DNA of 64,000 nt from Candidatus Accumulibacter contiguus (GTDB lineage: Bacteria > Pseudomonadota > Gammaproteobacteria > Burkholderiales > Rhodocyclaceae). Within the stretch, counting starts at the first letter, position 1; each line of letters opens with the position of its first letter. The position numbers and the translations under genes are program-made. The notes beneath the pieces were generated by a model that did not search any database, was not told the origin of the DNA, and saw only the letters and a list, made by a program, of their open reading frames with translations. Below are positions 8,763 to 18,187 of this stretch, piece by piece. The stretch covers positions 1-64,000 of the forward strand of contig NZ_SPMX01000022.1 of the NCBI RefSeq assembly GCF_012940005.1, given 5' to 3'.

Positions 8763-8873
8763 AGGGCACGGCTGCTGACTCATTGCTCCGCCGAGAGAGA
8801 GCGTCAACTGGAAGACCATAGAAACCGCCTCTCGCCGGGTTCTCCCGCCGATGTGCAGGCCGCGACCAGCGGC

Positions 8874-10790
8874 ATGCGTTCGCTCGCCGCACTGGCGCAC
8901 ACCGACCCCGCGTTCCTTCGGCGCTGGCGCTTTGCTGCCGGCGCCGCTGCACTCGCCGATATGCTGGCCTTCGCGCTCCTGCACGGCGCTGGCGTGTCGC
9001 TCGAATTCGCGCAGGCGCTGGCCTTTGCCGCTGCGCTGCTGGCTGCGATCAGCGTGCTGCGAGGGATCCGCTGCGCGCACCGCTGGGCGACGCTGTGCTT
9101 CGTCGTCGCGCTTGCCTATCCGCTGCGCGCCGGCGTGCTCTCGCTGTTCGCGGCGCAGTGGCCGCCTCTCGTGGCGATCGTGCCAGCGGCGCTGGCGGGT
9201 GCATTGACCTTGCTGTTGGGTGGCACGGCGACCGGCGCGAGTACGCGACGGCAGGATTTTGCCGTTGCGGTGCCATTGGCGGTGGTCTACCTGCTGGTGC
9301 TGCGCCTGGTCTACCTCGGGCAGATCGAGCTGGCGCCGCAGGAGGCGTACTACTGGAACTATTCGCAGCATCTCGACATCGGCTACCTCGATCATCCGCC
9401 GCTGGTCGCGTGGCTGATCGCGGCAACCTTTGCCCTCGGCGATGGCGAGTTTTTCGTGCGCCTGCCGGCGGTGCTCGCCTGGGCGGTGATGCTCGCTTTC
9501 GCCGTCGCATACGCGCAGGACATGGCCGGGCGCGGCAACGCCCTGCGTTGTGCCCTGCTGGCCGCGACACTGCCGTTCTTCTTCGGGATCGGGGTGATGA
9601 TCACGCCCGATGCGCCACTCGCCGCTGCCTGGGCGGCTGCGCTGTTCTTCCTGCAGCGCGCGCTGCTCGGTGAACGCCCGCTGGCCTGGCTCGGCGCCGG
9701 GCTGGCAATCGGCATCGGCATGCTCGCCAAATACTCGATGGTGCTGGTGCCGGCGTCCGCATTCGTCTTCATGCTCGTCGATGCGCGTTCGCGCCGCAGC
9801 CTGCTCTCGGCGTGGGCCTGGGGTGGCGTACTCGTGGCACTGCTGGTGTTCTCGCCGGTAATCGTCTGGAACCTCCAGCACGACTGGGCTTCATTCGCTT
9901 TTCAGGGGTCGCGGCGGCTGGCGGCGCGGGCGCCACAGTTCAGCCTGCCGGAGTTTCTGGCTTCTGCACTCCTGCTGCTGACGCCGCTCGGCGTGCTCGC
10001 CCTGTGGCGCTGGTTGCGACCACAGGGCGGCATCAGTTCCACTTTCCAGGTGGTGCCGGCCAACGACGAACCGAGCTTGCTGGCCGGAAGGCGACGCCTG
10101 TTCATGCAGGTCTTCACGCTGCTGCCGCTACTCGTCTTCGCGGTATCGAGCCTGCGCGCGGAGACCAAGTTTCACTGGACCGGGCCGATCTGGCTGGCGA
10201 TTCTGCCGGTGCTCGCGGCGACGATGTCGCGGCCGGGGCTCGGCGAAGGCGCGCTCGACCGATGGCTCGCCCGCGGCTGGATGCCGCTGCTGCAGGCGCT
10301 GCTGCTGGTCTATGCCTATGGCCTGTTCTACTACCCGGTCTGGGGGCTGGCCGGGCTGCGCCTTCACCACACCTACCTGGAGATGGGCTGGCGTGACCTG
10401 CGCGGACAGGTGCAGGGCATCGAGGAGGCAGTGCTGCGGGAAACCGGCAGCCGTCCCGCCATCGTCGGCCTCGACAAGCACAACACCGCCGACGAGATGG
10501 CTTTCTACGATCCACGTGGCGACGGTGCCCGCGACACCGCCAGCCGGCACCTCTTCTTCAACGAAAACGCCGTGATGTACGAATTCTGGTTTCCGCGTTC
10601 GGCATTTGCCGGGCGCGATCTGATCGCGGTCTCGGGCTGGCGCGGCAACCTCGAAGATCCGCGTCTGCCCGCCATGGCCACGCGCCTCGGCCCGGTGCAG
10701 GTGCTCATCGCCAGGAAGGGCGGCGTCGCCGTCGCCACCTACTATGCGCGGGTGGTCTATGGCTATCGCCCGGCGCCGCTGCCACAATGA
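8874..10790 (+). CDS. GT39-family membrane glycosyltransferase (ArnT/PMT-like)
   Basis: The product is about 638 aa from ATG 8874; GTG 8853 is also possible and neither has a clear Shine-Dalgarno. Residues 15-125 form a four-helix hydrophobic block that resembles a degenerate GtrA unit. The GT-C core follows, with QEAYYW...DHPPLVAWL in the first periplasmic loop; in many relatives the residue before this glutamate is aspartate. About ten more membrane spans and a soluble C-terminal region follow. Such enzymes transfer a sugar from a polyprenyl-phosphate donor to a lipid or protein in the periplasm. The stop overlaps the next ATG by ATGA, indicating an operon with GT9 and GtrA genes. Confidence 0.75.
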   Translation: MRSLAALAHTDPAFLRRWRFAAGAAALADMLAFALLHGAGVSLEFAQALAFAAALLAAISVLRGIRCAHRWATLCFVVALAYPLRAGVLSLFAAQWPPLVAIVPAALAGALTLLLGGTATGASTRRQDFAVAVPLAVVYLLVLRLVYLGQIELAPQEAYYWNYSQHLDIGYLDHPPLVAWLIAATFALGDGEFFVRLPAVLAWAVMLAFAVAYAQDMAGRGNALRCALLAATLPFFFGIGVMITPDAPLAAAWAAALFFLQRALLGERPLAWLGAGLAIGIGMLAKYSMVLVPASAFVFMLVDARSRRSLLSAWAWGGVLVALLVFSPVIVWNLQHDWASFAFQGSRRLAARAPQFSLPEFLASALLLLTPLGVLALWRWLRPQGGISSTFQVVPANDEPSLLAGRRRLFMQVFTLLPLLVFAVSSLRAETKFHWTGPIWLAILPVLAATMSRPGLGEGALDRWLARGWMPLLQALLLVYAYGLFYYPVWGLAGLRLHHTYLEMGWRDLRGQVQGIEEAVLRETGSRPAIVGLDKHNTADEMAFYDPRGDGARDTASRHLFFNENAVMYEFWFPRSAFAGRDLIAVSGWRGNLEDPRLPAMATRLGPVQVLIARKGGVAVATYYARVVYGYRPAPLPQ

Positions 10791-12028
10791 ATATCAAGCT
10801 TCAGCGCGCCATTGATCGTTACCTCGGCGTGCCGCTGTGCGCGTTCGCCTCGCTGTTCGAACGGCTGCGCGCGTGGCGTGCTGCGCCGCAGCCGCCGGCA
10901 TCGCCACCGCAACGCATCGTCGTGATCCTGCTCTCGGAGATGGGCAGCCTGGTCCTCGCACAACCGATGATCGCGCTGCTGCGCGCACGTTATCCGGAAG
11001 CCTCGCTGCATGTCCTGCTGTTCGGCAAGAATCGCGAGGTTCTCGATCTGATGGCCAGCGTTCCGCCGGAGAACGTCATCGCCATCGACGACCGCTCGCT
11101 GGGCGGGCTGCTGCGCACCCTCATCGCCGCGATCCGCAGCTTGCGCCAGTTGCGACCGGATGCCGTGCTCGACTGCGAACTCTTCGCGCGCATCAGCAGC
11201 CTGCTCTCGTGGCTGTCCGGGGCGCCGCTGCGGGTCGGTTTTCACCGCCATACGCAGGAAGGGCTGTACCGTGGTTCGTTCATCAACCGGCCAGTGCTCT
11301 ACAACCCGTATCGCCACCTGTCGCTGCAGTTCCTGACGCTGGCGCGGGCCATCGAGTCGCAGACCCATCCGCTCGACAAGGAGAGCCTCGACGAGGGACC
11401 GCTGCCGGCGCCCCTGCCAGCATTCCGGATGGGCGAGGTCGAAGCCTTCGGAACGCGCTTCGGCGAAGAATTTCCGCGCATCGTGGGACGGCGGCTGGCG
11501 CTGCTCTACCCGAGTGGCGGCATCCTGCCGATTCGCGCCTGGCCGGTGGCGAACTGGCGGCAGGTGGCCAGCGGTTTGCTCGCCGAGGGCTACGCCGTGG
11601 CGATCATCGGCCTGCCCTCCGACAAGGCGCTCGGTCGAGCACTCGCCGAAGCAGTCGCGCATCCCGACTGCATCGACCTGACGGGATACACGAAATCGGT
11701 GCGCGAACTCGTCGCGCTGCTCGGGATCGCCGCGCTCCTGGTCACCAACGACGGCGGGCCGGCGCAGTTTTCTTCGCTGACCGCAGTCCCGACGGTGGCC
11801 TTGTTCGGCCCCGAGACACCGCTGCTCTACGGTCCACTCGGTGAGCACGCACGCTGCCTGCATCTCGCACTTCCCTGTTCGCCCTGCCTGACCGCGTACA
11901 ACCACCGCAACTCGCCCTGCGACGGCGACAACCAGTGCCTGCAGCGGATAGTGCCGGCGCAGGTGCTCGCCGAGGCGCGCATCGTCGTCGCCAGTGCCCA
12001 TCCGCAGGCCGACAGGGATACGGCATGA
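10787..12028 (+). CDS. GT9-family glycosyltransferase (heptosyltransferase-like)
   Basis: The product is 413 aa. IVVILLSEMGSLVLAQPMI near residue 45 is the N-terminal Rossmann segment typical of ADP-heptose:LPS heptosyltransferases. The C-terminal domain has LLYPSGG and TNDGGPAQFSS followed by VALFGPETP, the nucleotide-sugar binding pattern of GT9 (usual form NDSGPMHLA). The distal CxxC with further Cys residues (PCSPC...SPCDGDNQC) is common in a subgroup of these enzymes. It would add heptose or a related sugar to lipopolysaccharide or another glycolipid in the cytoplasm. It is coupled by four-base overlaps to the genes on both sides. Confidence 0.8.
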   Translation: MNIKLQRAIDRYLGVPLCAFASLFERLRAWRAAPQPPASPPQRIVVILLSEMGSLVLAQPMIALLRARYPEASLHVLLFGKNREVLDLMASVPPENVIAIDDRSLGGLLRTLIAAIRSLRQLRPDAVLDCELFARISSLLSWLSGAPLRVGFHRHTQEGLYRGSFINRPVLYNPYRHLSLQFLTLARAIESQTHPLDKESLDEGPLPAPLPAFRMGEVEAFGTRFGEEFPRIVGRRLALLYPSGGILPIRAWPVANWRQVASGLLAEGYAVAIIGLPSDKALGRALAEAVAHPDCIDLTGYTKSVRELVALLGIAALLVTNDGGPAQFSSLTAVPTVALFGPETPLLYGPLGEHARCLHLALPCSPCLTAYNHRNSPCDGDNQCLQRIVPAQVLAEARIVVASAHPQADRDTA

Positions 12029-12525
12029 CGTGCTTCGAGAGGCTCCGGCAACTGCCGCTGCTAGGCCGTCTATTACGTCACCGCTTCATCAAGTTCGGGG
12101 TTGTCGGCGCGTCCGGAACGCTGGTCAACGTGGCCGTCCTCTACCTCGCGCAGGAGACCCTGTTCGTGGCCATCGCGCCGCCGTCGCTGCGCCTCAACCT
12201 GTCGCTGGCGGTTGCGATCTTCTTCGCCACGATCAACAATTTCCTGCTCAACCGCGCCTGGACCTGGCTCGACCGGCGAGCGCATGTACACACCCCGATC
12301 CTTCTGCAGTTCGGCCAATACACGATCGCCTGCTGGCTTGGCATCGCGCTGCAGTTCGCGCTGACGCACGCCTTCGCCAGCTATCTGCATTATCTGCTGG
12401 CGAACGTACTGGCGATCATCATTGCCAGCGTCGCCAACTTCGTCCTCAACGATCACTGGACCTTCGGCCGCCTGCGCCTGCTGATCCGCCGCTGGCGTCG
12501 CCAGCACCCGCAGCATGGCGAGTAG
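12025..12525 (+). CDS. GtrA-family membrane protein
   Basis: The product is 166 aa from ATG 12025, which overlaps the GT9 stop. Four membrane helices are visible (about residues 22-45, 55-75, 95-115, 120-142). FIKFGVVGASGTLVNVAVLYL and TINNFLLNRAWTW are hallmark GtrA motifs; a second NFVLNDHWTF repeats the pattern. GtrA proteins are thought to help move or present undecaprenyl-phosphate-linked sugars, which suits the adjacent GT39 enzyme. The three genes probably act together to modify a surface glycolipid. Confidence 0.85.
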   Translation: MTCFERLRQLPLLGRLLRHRFIKFGVVGASGTLVNVAVLYLAQETLFVAIAPPSLRLNLSLAVAIFFATINNFLLNRAWTWLDRRAHVHTPILLQFGQYTIACWLGIALQFALTHAFASYLHYLLANVLAIIIASVANFVLNDHWTFGRLRLLIRRWRRQHPQHGE

Positions 12526-12574
12526 CCCGGTTTTTATCGCCTTATCTACCGCTTCGGGGTGAGCATCGACACGG

Positions 12575-13939
12575 TCAATGGACCGAGCAAGGGCAGTTCG
12601 TCATTCCCCAGGAAAGCAGCAGGCCGACGACGGCGCAGGCCGCGATGACGTGAATGACATTCTGCCGGTAGCGGAACAGCGCGACCGCGGCAGCCAGAGC
12701 GATCAGGGCGGAGATCCAGTCGAAGCTGCCGGTGAAACCTTTCGGCCAGAGGACGTGGTAGCCGAAGAACAGCGCCAGATTGAGGATCACGCCGACCACC
12801 GCCGCGGTGATGGCGGTCAGCGGTGCGGTGAATTTCAACTGGTTGTGGGTGGTCTCGACCAGCGGTCCGCCGAGCAGGATAAAAACGAACGAGGGCAGAA
12901 AGGTGAACCAGGTCACCAGCGCGGCGGCGACCGCGCCGGCAAGGAACAGGCTGTCCGGGCCGAAAACGGCCTTGAGGTAGCCACCGACGAAGCCGACAAA
13001 AGCGACCACCATGATCAGCGGCCCGGGCGTGGTTTCGCCGAGCGCGAGGCCATCGATCATCTGGGTCGCAGTCAGCCAGCCGTAGTGTTCGACGGCCCCC
13101 TGGTAGACGTAGGGAAGAACGGCATAAGCGCCGCCGAAGGTCAGCAGAGCGGCCTTGGTGAAAAACCAGCTCATCTGCGTCAGCGTGTGCTGCCAACCAT
13201 AGGTCGCAGTCAGCAAGCCCATCGGGACGGCCCACAGAAGAGCAGCGACGATGACCACCTTGATCAGTCTGTACCATCCGAAGCGGGCATGCTCCGGAGT
13301 CGGCGTGTCGTCGTCGATCAAGGCCGGACCGAACGCGGCTTCGGCCGGGCCGTGGCCGCCGCCAAGCTGGAATTTCTCGGGTGCGACACGTCCGCCGATG
13401 TAGCCGAGCAGCGCGGCGACGGCGACGATGACGGGAAACGGCGCAGCGAGCGCGAAGATGGCGACGAAGGAAGCCGCCGCGATCGCCCAGAGGAACTGGT
13501 TCTTCAGGGCACGCAATCCGATCCGGTGCGCCGCCTGGATGACAATGGCGGTGACTGCCGGCTTGATCCCGTAAAACAGACCAGCCACCAGCGGCGTCTC
13601 GCCGAAGGCGATATAGACCCAGGACAGACCGATCAGAAGCAGCAGCGAGGGCAGCACGAACAGGATTCCGGCGACTATGCCGCCACGCGTGCGATGCATC
13701 AGCCAGCCGATGTAGGTGGCCAGTTGCTGGGCTTCGGGACCGGGGAGCAGCATGCAGTAGTTGAGTGCGTGCAGAAAGCGGCGCTCGGAAATCCAGCGGC
13801 GCCGTTCCACCAGTTCCGCATGCATCATCGAAATCTGTCCTGCCGGGCCGCCGAAACTGATGCATCCCAGCTTGAGCCAGAAGGCGAACGCCTGCCAGAA
13901 GCTGACTGAGGGGGGGGCTGCAGGGTTCGCGAGGCTCAT
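12575..13939 (-). CDS. chrA: ChrA-type chromate transporter
   Basis: The product is 454 aa with two homologous CHR domains. The N-terminal one has FAFWLKLGCISFGGPAGQISMM and CMLLPGPEAQQL, and the second has FFTKAALLTFGGAYAVLPYV with GETTPGPLIM. Ten or so membrane segments are predicted, and the full length matches long-chain ChrA proteins, which export chromate by proton antiport. Only one base separates its ATG from the stop of the upstream SNF2 gene, so the two are probably co-transcribed. No chrB regulator is present. Confidence 0.85.
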   Translation of the reverse strand: MSLANPAAPPSVSFWQAFAFWLKLGCISFGGPAGQISMMHAELVERRRWISERRFLHALNYCMLLPGPEAQQLATYIGWLMHRTRGGIVAGILFVLPSLLLLIGLSWVYIAFGETPLVAGLFYGIKPAVTAIVIQAAHRIGLRALKNQFLWAIAAASFVAIFALAAPFPVIVAVAALLGYIGGRVAPEKFQLGGGHGPAEAAFGPALIDDDTPTPEHARFGWYRLIKVVIVAALLWAVPMGLLTATYGWQHTLTQMSWFFTKAALLTFGGAYAVLPYVYQGAVEHYGWLTATQMIDGLALGETTPGPLIMVVAFVGFVGGYLKAVFGPDSLFLAGAVAAALVTWFTFLPSFVFILLGGPLVETTHNQLKFTAPLTAITAAVVGVILNLALFFGYHVLWPKGFTGSFDWISALIALAAAVALFRYRQNVIHVIAACAVVGLLLSWGMTNCPCSVH

Positions 13940-13940
13940 G

Positions 13941-16900
13941 TCATTTTCCCCGAATCAGCGCCATTAGATCTTCGGTCGATGGCAGGGCACTGGCTTCGCC
14001 TTCGGCGAGAATGCTCTCGGCGAGCGCGCGTTTTTCATGGTGCAGGTCGACGATACGTTCTTCAACGGTGCCCTTGGTGACCAGCCGGTAAACGGTGACG
14101 GGTCTGAGCTGCCCGATGCGGTGCGCACGTCCCATCGCCTGATCCTCGGCCGCCGGGTTCCACCACGGGTCGGTGATCACCACGTAGTCGGCAGCGGTGA
14201 GGTTGAGGCCGAAGCCGCCGGCCTTGAGACTGATCAGGAAGAGTTCGCCTTCGCCGGCCTGGAATGCGGCGACCCGGCGCGTTCGCTCGGCGGCGGGGGT
14301 GGCACCGTCGAGGTACTGATAGCGGATTCCGGCTGCGTCGAGCGGTTCGCGGAGGATGCTCAGAAAATCGACGAACTGGCTGAAGACCAGCGCCTTGTGA
14401 CCGTTGGCGATGAGCTCGCTGGCCAGTTCGCCAAAGGCCTGCACCTTGGCGCCGCTGATTCCGAACTCCGGGCTGCACAGGCGCGGGTCGCAGGCGGCAC
14501 GCCGCAGACGCGTCAGTTGCGCGAGGATGTTGAAGCGGGACTGGGCTTCCGGTGTGCTGTCGAGCGTGCTGCTGATCTCGTTTGCGGCTTCGCGGCGCAG
14601 GGCTTCGTAATGTGCGGCTTCGCCAGCCTCCGGGCTGACCGTCAGGATCAGCTCGATGCGTGGCGGCAGTTCCTGCAGCACTTCCGCCTTGCTTCGCCGC
14701 AACACGAAGGGACCGATCAGGCGCTTGAGGACATGCTGGGCGTCGCGGTCGCGGTTGCGTTCGATCGGACCCGCGAAGCGCTCGTTGAAGCGGTTGACGG
14801 TGCCGAGCAGGCCGGGATTGGCAAAACGCATGATCGACCACAGGTCGGCGAGGCGGTTTTCCACCGGCGTTCCGGTCAGTGCCAGGCGAAAATCGGCCTT
14901 GAGCTCGAACACCGCCTGCGAGCGCTTGGCGGCTGCATTCTTGATCGCCTGTGCTTCGTCGGCGATCAGCGTGTGCCAGTTGCGCCCGGCGAAGCGTTCC
15001 TGCGCGAGTTGCAGCAGCGTGTAGGAGACGATCAGCAGATCCTGCGGCCCGGCCTGGCTGACCAGTTCCTCGCGTTCGCTGTCGCCGGCGTCGCTGTAGA
15101 TGCGGGCGTTGAGCGTCGGTGCAAAACGACGTGTTTCGGCGAACCAGTTGCCGCATACCGAGGTCGGCGCGATGACCAGCGCCGGCCCGCCGGCGGCGCG
15201 CTCGAGCAGCACGGCGAGTGCCTGCAGCGTTTTGCCCAGGCCCATGTCGTCGGCCAGACAGCCGCCCATGCCGGCGGTCGCCAGACGCATCGCCCACTGG
15301 TAGCCGTCTTCCTGATAGGGCCGCAGCCTGGCCTGCAGCAGGCTCGGCAGTTTCGGTTCGGCGGACTGGGCGCTGCGCAGGCGCTCGATGGCCTCGCGAA
15401 AATCCTTGCCGGCGTCGAGCCGGGTGCCGTCGAGAATCTCGTCGAGCCAGGCGGCGGCGATCGTCGGTGCCTTGCCTCCCTGCTTGTCGGTTTCGATAAC
15501 CGCCGCGAGTTCGCTGAGCTTTTGTTTGAGTGAGCGCGTCAGCGCAGCATACACACCGTCACCCATCGGGACGAAGCGGGATTTTTCGCGTGCCGCCGTC
15601 AGCAGGGTTTCGAGCTGCAGCACCAGACCCTCGTCGAGCGTCGCCTGCCCGGAGAGGCGGAACCAGTCGTGCTCGCGGCTGACGCTGACGCCGAGCTGCC
15701 GCGTATCGACGCTGACGACGCGAACGGCCTTGCCCTTGGGCCATTCAACCGCGGCAATCGCGGCCAATGTCGGCAGCGTTTCGACCGCCCCGAGTGCCTG
15801 CTCGGGGTCTTCGATCAGCCACTCGCTGATGCCGTCGCTGCCGTCGAGGAAGGGCAGGGCGTCGAGTACCGCTTCGAGATGCTGGCGCTCGCTCTGGAGG
15901 TCGCGTTCGGTGCCGACGCTTTCGCCTCCGAGCACGCTCATCAGGCGAAGCCGGCCGCTGCCCGCCGGCAGTCGCGGGCCGTCGGGGCCCAGCGGTGTCA
16001 CCACCAGGCGCAGCGCCAGGTACTCGCCGACCGGCGAGAGTTCGGCACGCAGGCGTGAATCACTGGCGACCTGCCGGGAGGCCTGTGCCGAGTCGGCGTG
16101 TACCTGGAAACGTCCGGACAGCGCACGCAAGGTCTTTTCGACTTCTGCCTGCGCTCCCGGCGCATTGGCGGGAATGGCAACACGCCTCGAGACGAGCTGC
16201 GCGGCCTGCTGCTGCGCCGCCGAAAAACGCACCAGCCGGAGACGCTGCGGGCCGTCCTGGACGAGCGTGAGCAGGCGCAGCGCTTCGTTCTCGCGACGCA
16301 TGTCAGCGTCCTCGACATAGAGGTACGTGCTTTCGACGACGGGTCGCAACGGTGGCTCGATGCGCATCACGAAGTGTTCGCCCTGACGGACCAGTTCCAG
16401 CTCCGGCTGCGATTCGCTGAGTTCGACGAACTGCTCCGGCGCGTTCTCCAGGACGATGCACGGATGACCCACCAGGGCGACGATCGCCGTTGGCAGATCG
16501 ATGCGATAGCGGTTGCTGTAACCGCGCTCGGGGCGCAGCGCGCGCGCCACCTTGGCATCCCACGCTGGCAGATGTTCGTTGCCGAAGATTTTCACGAGGC
16601 TCAGCGCGCGTGGTCGGCCCCAGCCGCGCTGACCGCGCTTCTGTTCGAGCGGTTTGATCCCGAGCAACTGACCCTCCTTGCCGATCTCGATGGCCCAGAG
16701 CAGGCGTGTCGTTTCACTGCCGGCGTCGGCAGCAGTCTGCTCGCCGCCGAGCGATTGCAGGGCGTCGAGAATCGCGCGCCATTGCTCGCCAGCAGCGGCA
16801 ACAAAATAGCCGGTTGGTGGATCGCGTCCGGAAAGTAGCTCTTCGGCGCCACGCAGCATGCGGCTCGGCAATTTCAGATGACAGTTCAGCAGCTTTCGCC

Positions 16901-18146
16901 GCAGGGCCATGATCGTCTCATGCCAGCCGCTGGCCGTATGCTGTGCATTCTGCGTACCTGGCGCAGCGATCGTCTCGCTACCCAGCCAGGCCGAGAGCAG
17001 AATGGCCCACAACGAATCCAGTCCCCAGCGATGTTCCTGGTCGCGGACTGGCTGGAAAGCGGCATGGATGATCGGCGTCTTGCCGAGACGAACGTCGATG
17101 GCATGGACCCAGCGCCCCCATACGGTGAATGGACTCGGGTCGCGCTGGCCGGCTTCGCCAATGCAGAACTTGCGCGCCAGTTCCAGATGCTTCGGGGTCG
17201 ACTGGGCGAGCAATGCGAGTGGATAGAGCCAGCTGATACTCTCGGGCAGCAGGTGTTTGTTGCCACCGATTTCGCCCTTGCGCTGCTTCAGCGCTGCCTC
17301 GAAGGCGGCCTGTCCGGCTGCCCACTGGCTATCGACGACCAGGGCTGCGGCCCGGATAGCGGCAGCGAAGCCGTTGTCAAGCCCCTGCAGCGCTTGCTGC
17401 AACAGGTCGGCGTCACTGCGTTGCAACGCCAGCTCAGCAAGCGCCGGACGCAGATCACTGGACACTTGGTCGGGGTGCCGTCTGATCTGGTCAAGGGCCC
17501 ACTCCGCGATCGGGTTGAAATCCGGCGCCCAGTTCAAGCATATCGATGCCACGCCCCGGCAGGCGAGCCGCGAGCGTTCGACCGGATCGATGTACTCGAA
17601 ACTGGGGCCATCGAAGCCGAGCAGGAGGGCCTGAGTGAGGATGACGTTCCAGTCCATCGAACGTGCGACCAGTTGCCTGATCGCCGATAGCTCTTCGCTC
17701 GCTGTGCCGGAAAAGAACTTGGCTCGCACATAGGCAATGGTCGTCGGAAGACTGCTGCTGGGCCAGTAGTAGCTGGATCGTGTGGGGTCGAAACGATCGA
17801 GTTCGGCGACCAGCCCCGGTAGGCACTTCCCTGGACGGGTCTCGAGCAACTGCCGGTAGAGCGGCGCACGCAAAGCGTCCACGAGTTGGAAGGCGGTGGG
17901 GCGTGCCGCTGCGACGAGCAGTTTCTTGTCCTTGAGTTCCTCGACCGCGCTCTTCACATCGTTGAAGGTGAACGCTCTTCCGGTACTGGTGGTCAGACCA
18001 CTCAAGCCGAGCAGGCGGTGTACGTCGGTCTGTGTACGGGCGGTCCACAACAGTGCACAGGCCAGTGCCACCTTGTGCGTGTCGGGAGTCAGTCCGTGCT
18101 TGTCGAGTTGCTCGATGGCGGAGTTGTTCAAGGAGTTCTTGAGCAT
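13941..18146 (-). CDS. large SNF2-family DEAD/DEAH helicase
   Basis: The product is 1401 aa. The first 900 residues form a long region rich in leucine and arginine without a motif I can name. The SNF2 ATPase occupies roughly residues 930-1390: DDMGLGKTLQALAVL (Walker A), DEAQAIKN (DEAQ box), LTGTPVENRL, LISLKAGGFGLNLTAADYV and MGRAHRIGQ. There is no SWIM finger, unlike the SNF2 protein at 2359. It probably translocates on double-stranded DNA, as RapA/HepA-like proteins do. It lies 41 bp downstream of queA and one base upstream of chrA. A role in phage defence is possible but not shown. Confidence 0.85.
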   Translation of the reverse strand: MLKNSLNNSAIEQLDKHGLTPDTHKVALACALLWTARTQTDVHRLLGLSGLTTSTGRAFTFNDVKSAVEELKDKKLLVAAARPTAFQLVDALRAPLYRQLLETRPGKCLPGLVAELDRFDPTRSSYYWPSSSLPTTIAYVRAKFFSGTASEELSAIRQLVARSMDWNVILTQALLLGFDGPSFEYIDPVERSRLACRGVASICLNWAPDFNPIAEWALDQIRRHPDQVSSDLRPALAELALQRSDADLLQQALQGLDNGFAAAIRAAALVVDSQWAAGQAAFEAALKQRKGEIGGNKHLLPESISWLYPLALLAQSTPKHLELARKFCIGEAGQRDPSPFTVWGRWVHAIDVRLGKTPIIHAAFQPVRDQEHRWGLDSLWAILLSAWLGSETIAAPGTQNAQHTASGWHETIMALRRKLLNCHLKLPSRMLRGAEELLSGRDPPTGYFVAAAGEQWRAILDALQSLGGEQTAADAGSETTRLLWAIEIGKEGQLLGIKPLEQKRGQRGWGRPRALSLVKIFGNEHLPAWDAKVARALRPERGYSNRYRIDLPTAIVALVGHPCIVLENAPEQFVELSESQPELELVRQGEHFVMRIEPPLRPVVESTYLYVEDADMRRENEALRLLTLVQDGPQRLRLVRFSAAQQQAAQLVSRRVAIPANAPGAQAEVEKTLRALSGRFQVHADSAQASRQVASDSRLRAELSPVGEYLALRLVVTPLGPDGPRLPAGSGRLRLMSVLGGESVGTERDLQSERQHLEAVLDALPFLDGSDGISEWLIEDPEQALGAVETLPTLAAIAAVEWPKGKAVRVVSVDTRQLGVSVSREHDWFRLSGQATLDEGLVLQLETLLTAAREKSRFVPMGDGVYAALTRSLKQKLSELAAVIETDKQGGKAPTIAAAWLDEILDGTRLDAGKDFREAIERLRSAQSAEPKLPSLLQARLRPYQEDGYQWAMRLATAGMGGCLADDMGLGKTLQALAVLLERAAGGPALVIAPTSVCGNWFAETRRFAPTLNARIYSDAGDSEREELVSQAGPQDLLIVSYTLLQLAQERFAGRNWHTLIADEAQAIKNAAAKRSQAVFELKADFRLALTGTPVENRLADLWSIMRFANPGLLGTVNRFNERFAGPIERNRDRDAQHVLKRLIGPFVLRRSKAEVLQELPPRIELILTVSPEAGEAAHYEALRREAANEISSTLDSTPEAQSRFNILAQLTRLRRAACDPRLCSPEFGISGAKVQAFGELASELIANGHKALVFSQFVDFLSILREPLDAAGIRYQYLDGATPAAERTRRVAAFQAGEGELFLISLKAGGFGLNLTAADYVVITDPWWNPAAEDQAMGRAHRIGQLRPVTVYRLVTKGTVEERIVDLHHEKRALAESILAEGEASALPSTEDLMALIRGK

Positions 18147-18187
18147 GGCAGCGGTTTCAGAAGAGTAGGGCGAGCCTGTGGATTGAA

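Noticed and set aside
13941-18146. SNF2 gene as part of a known DISARM or similar defence system
   Set aside because: The required partner genes (methyltransferase, DUF1998, PLD) are not nearby; neighbours are queA and chrA.
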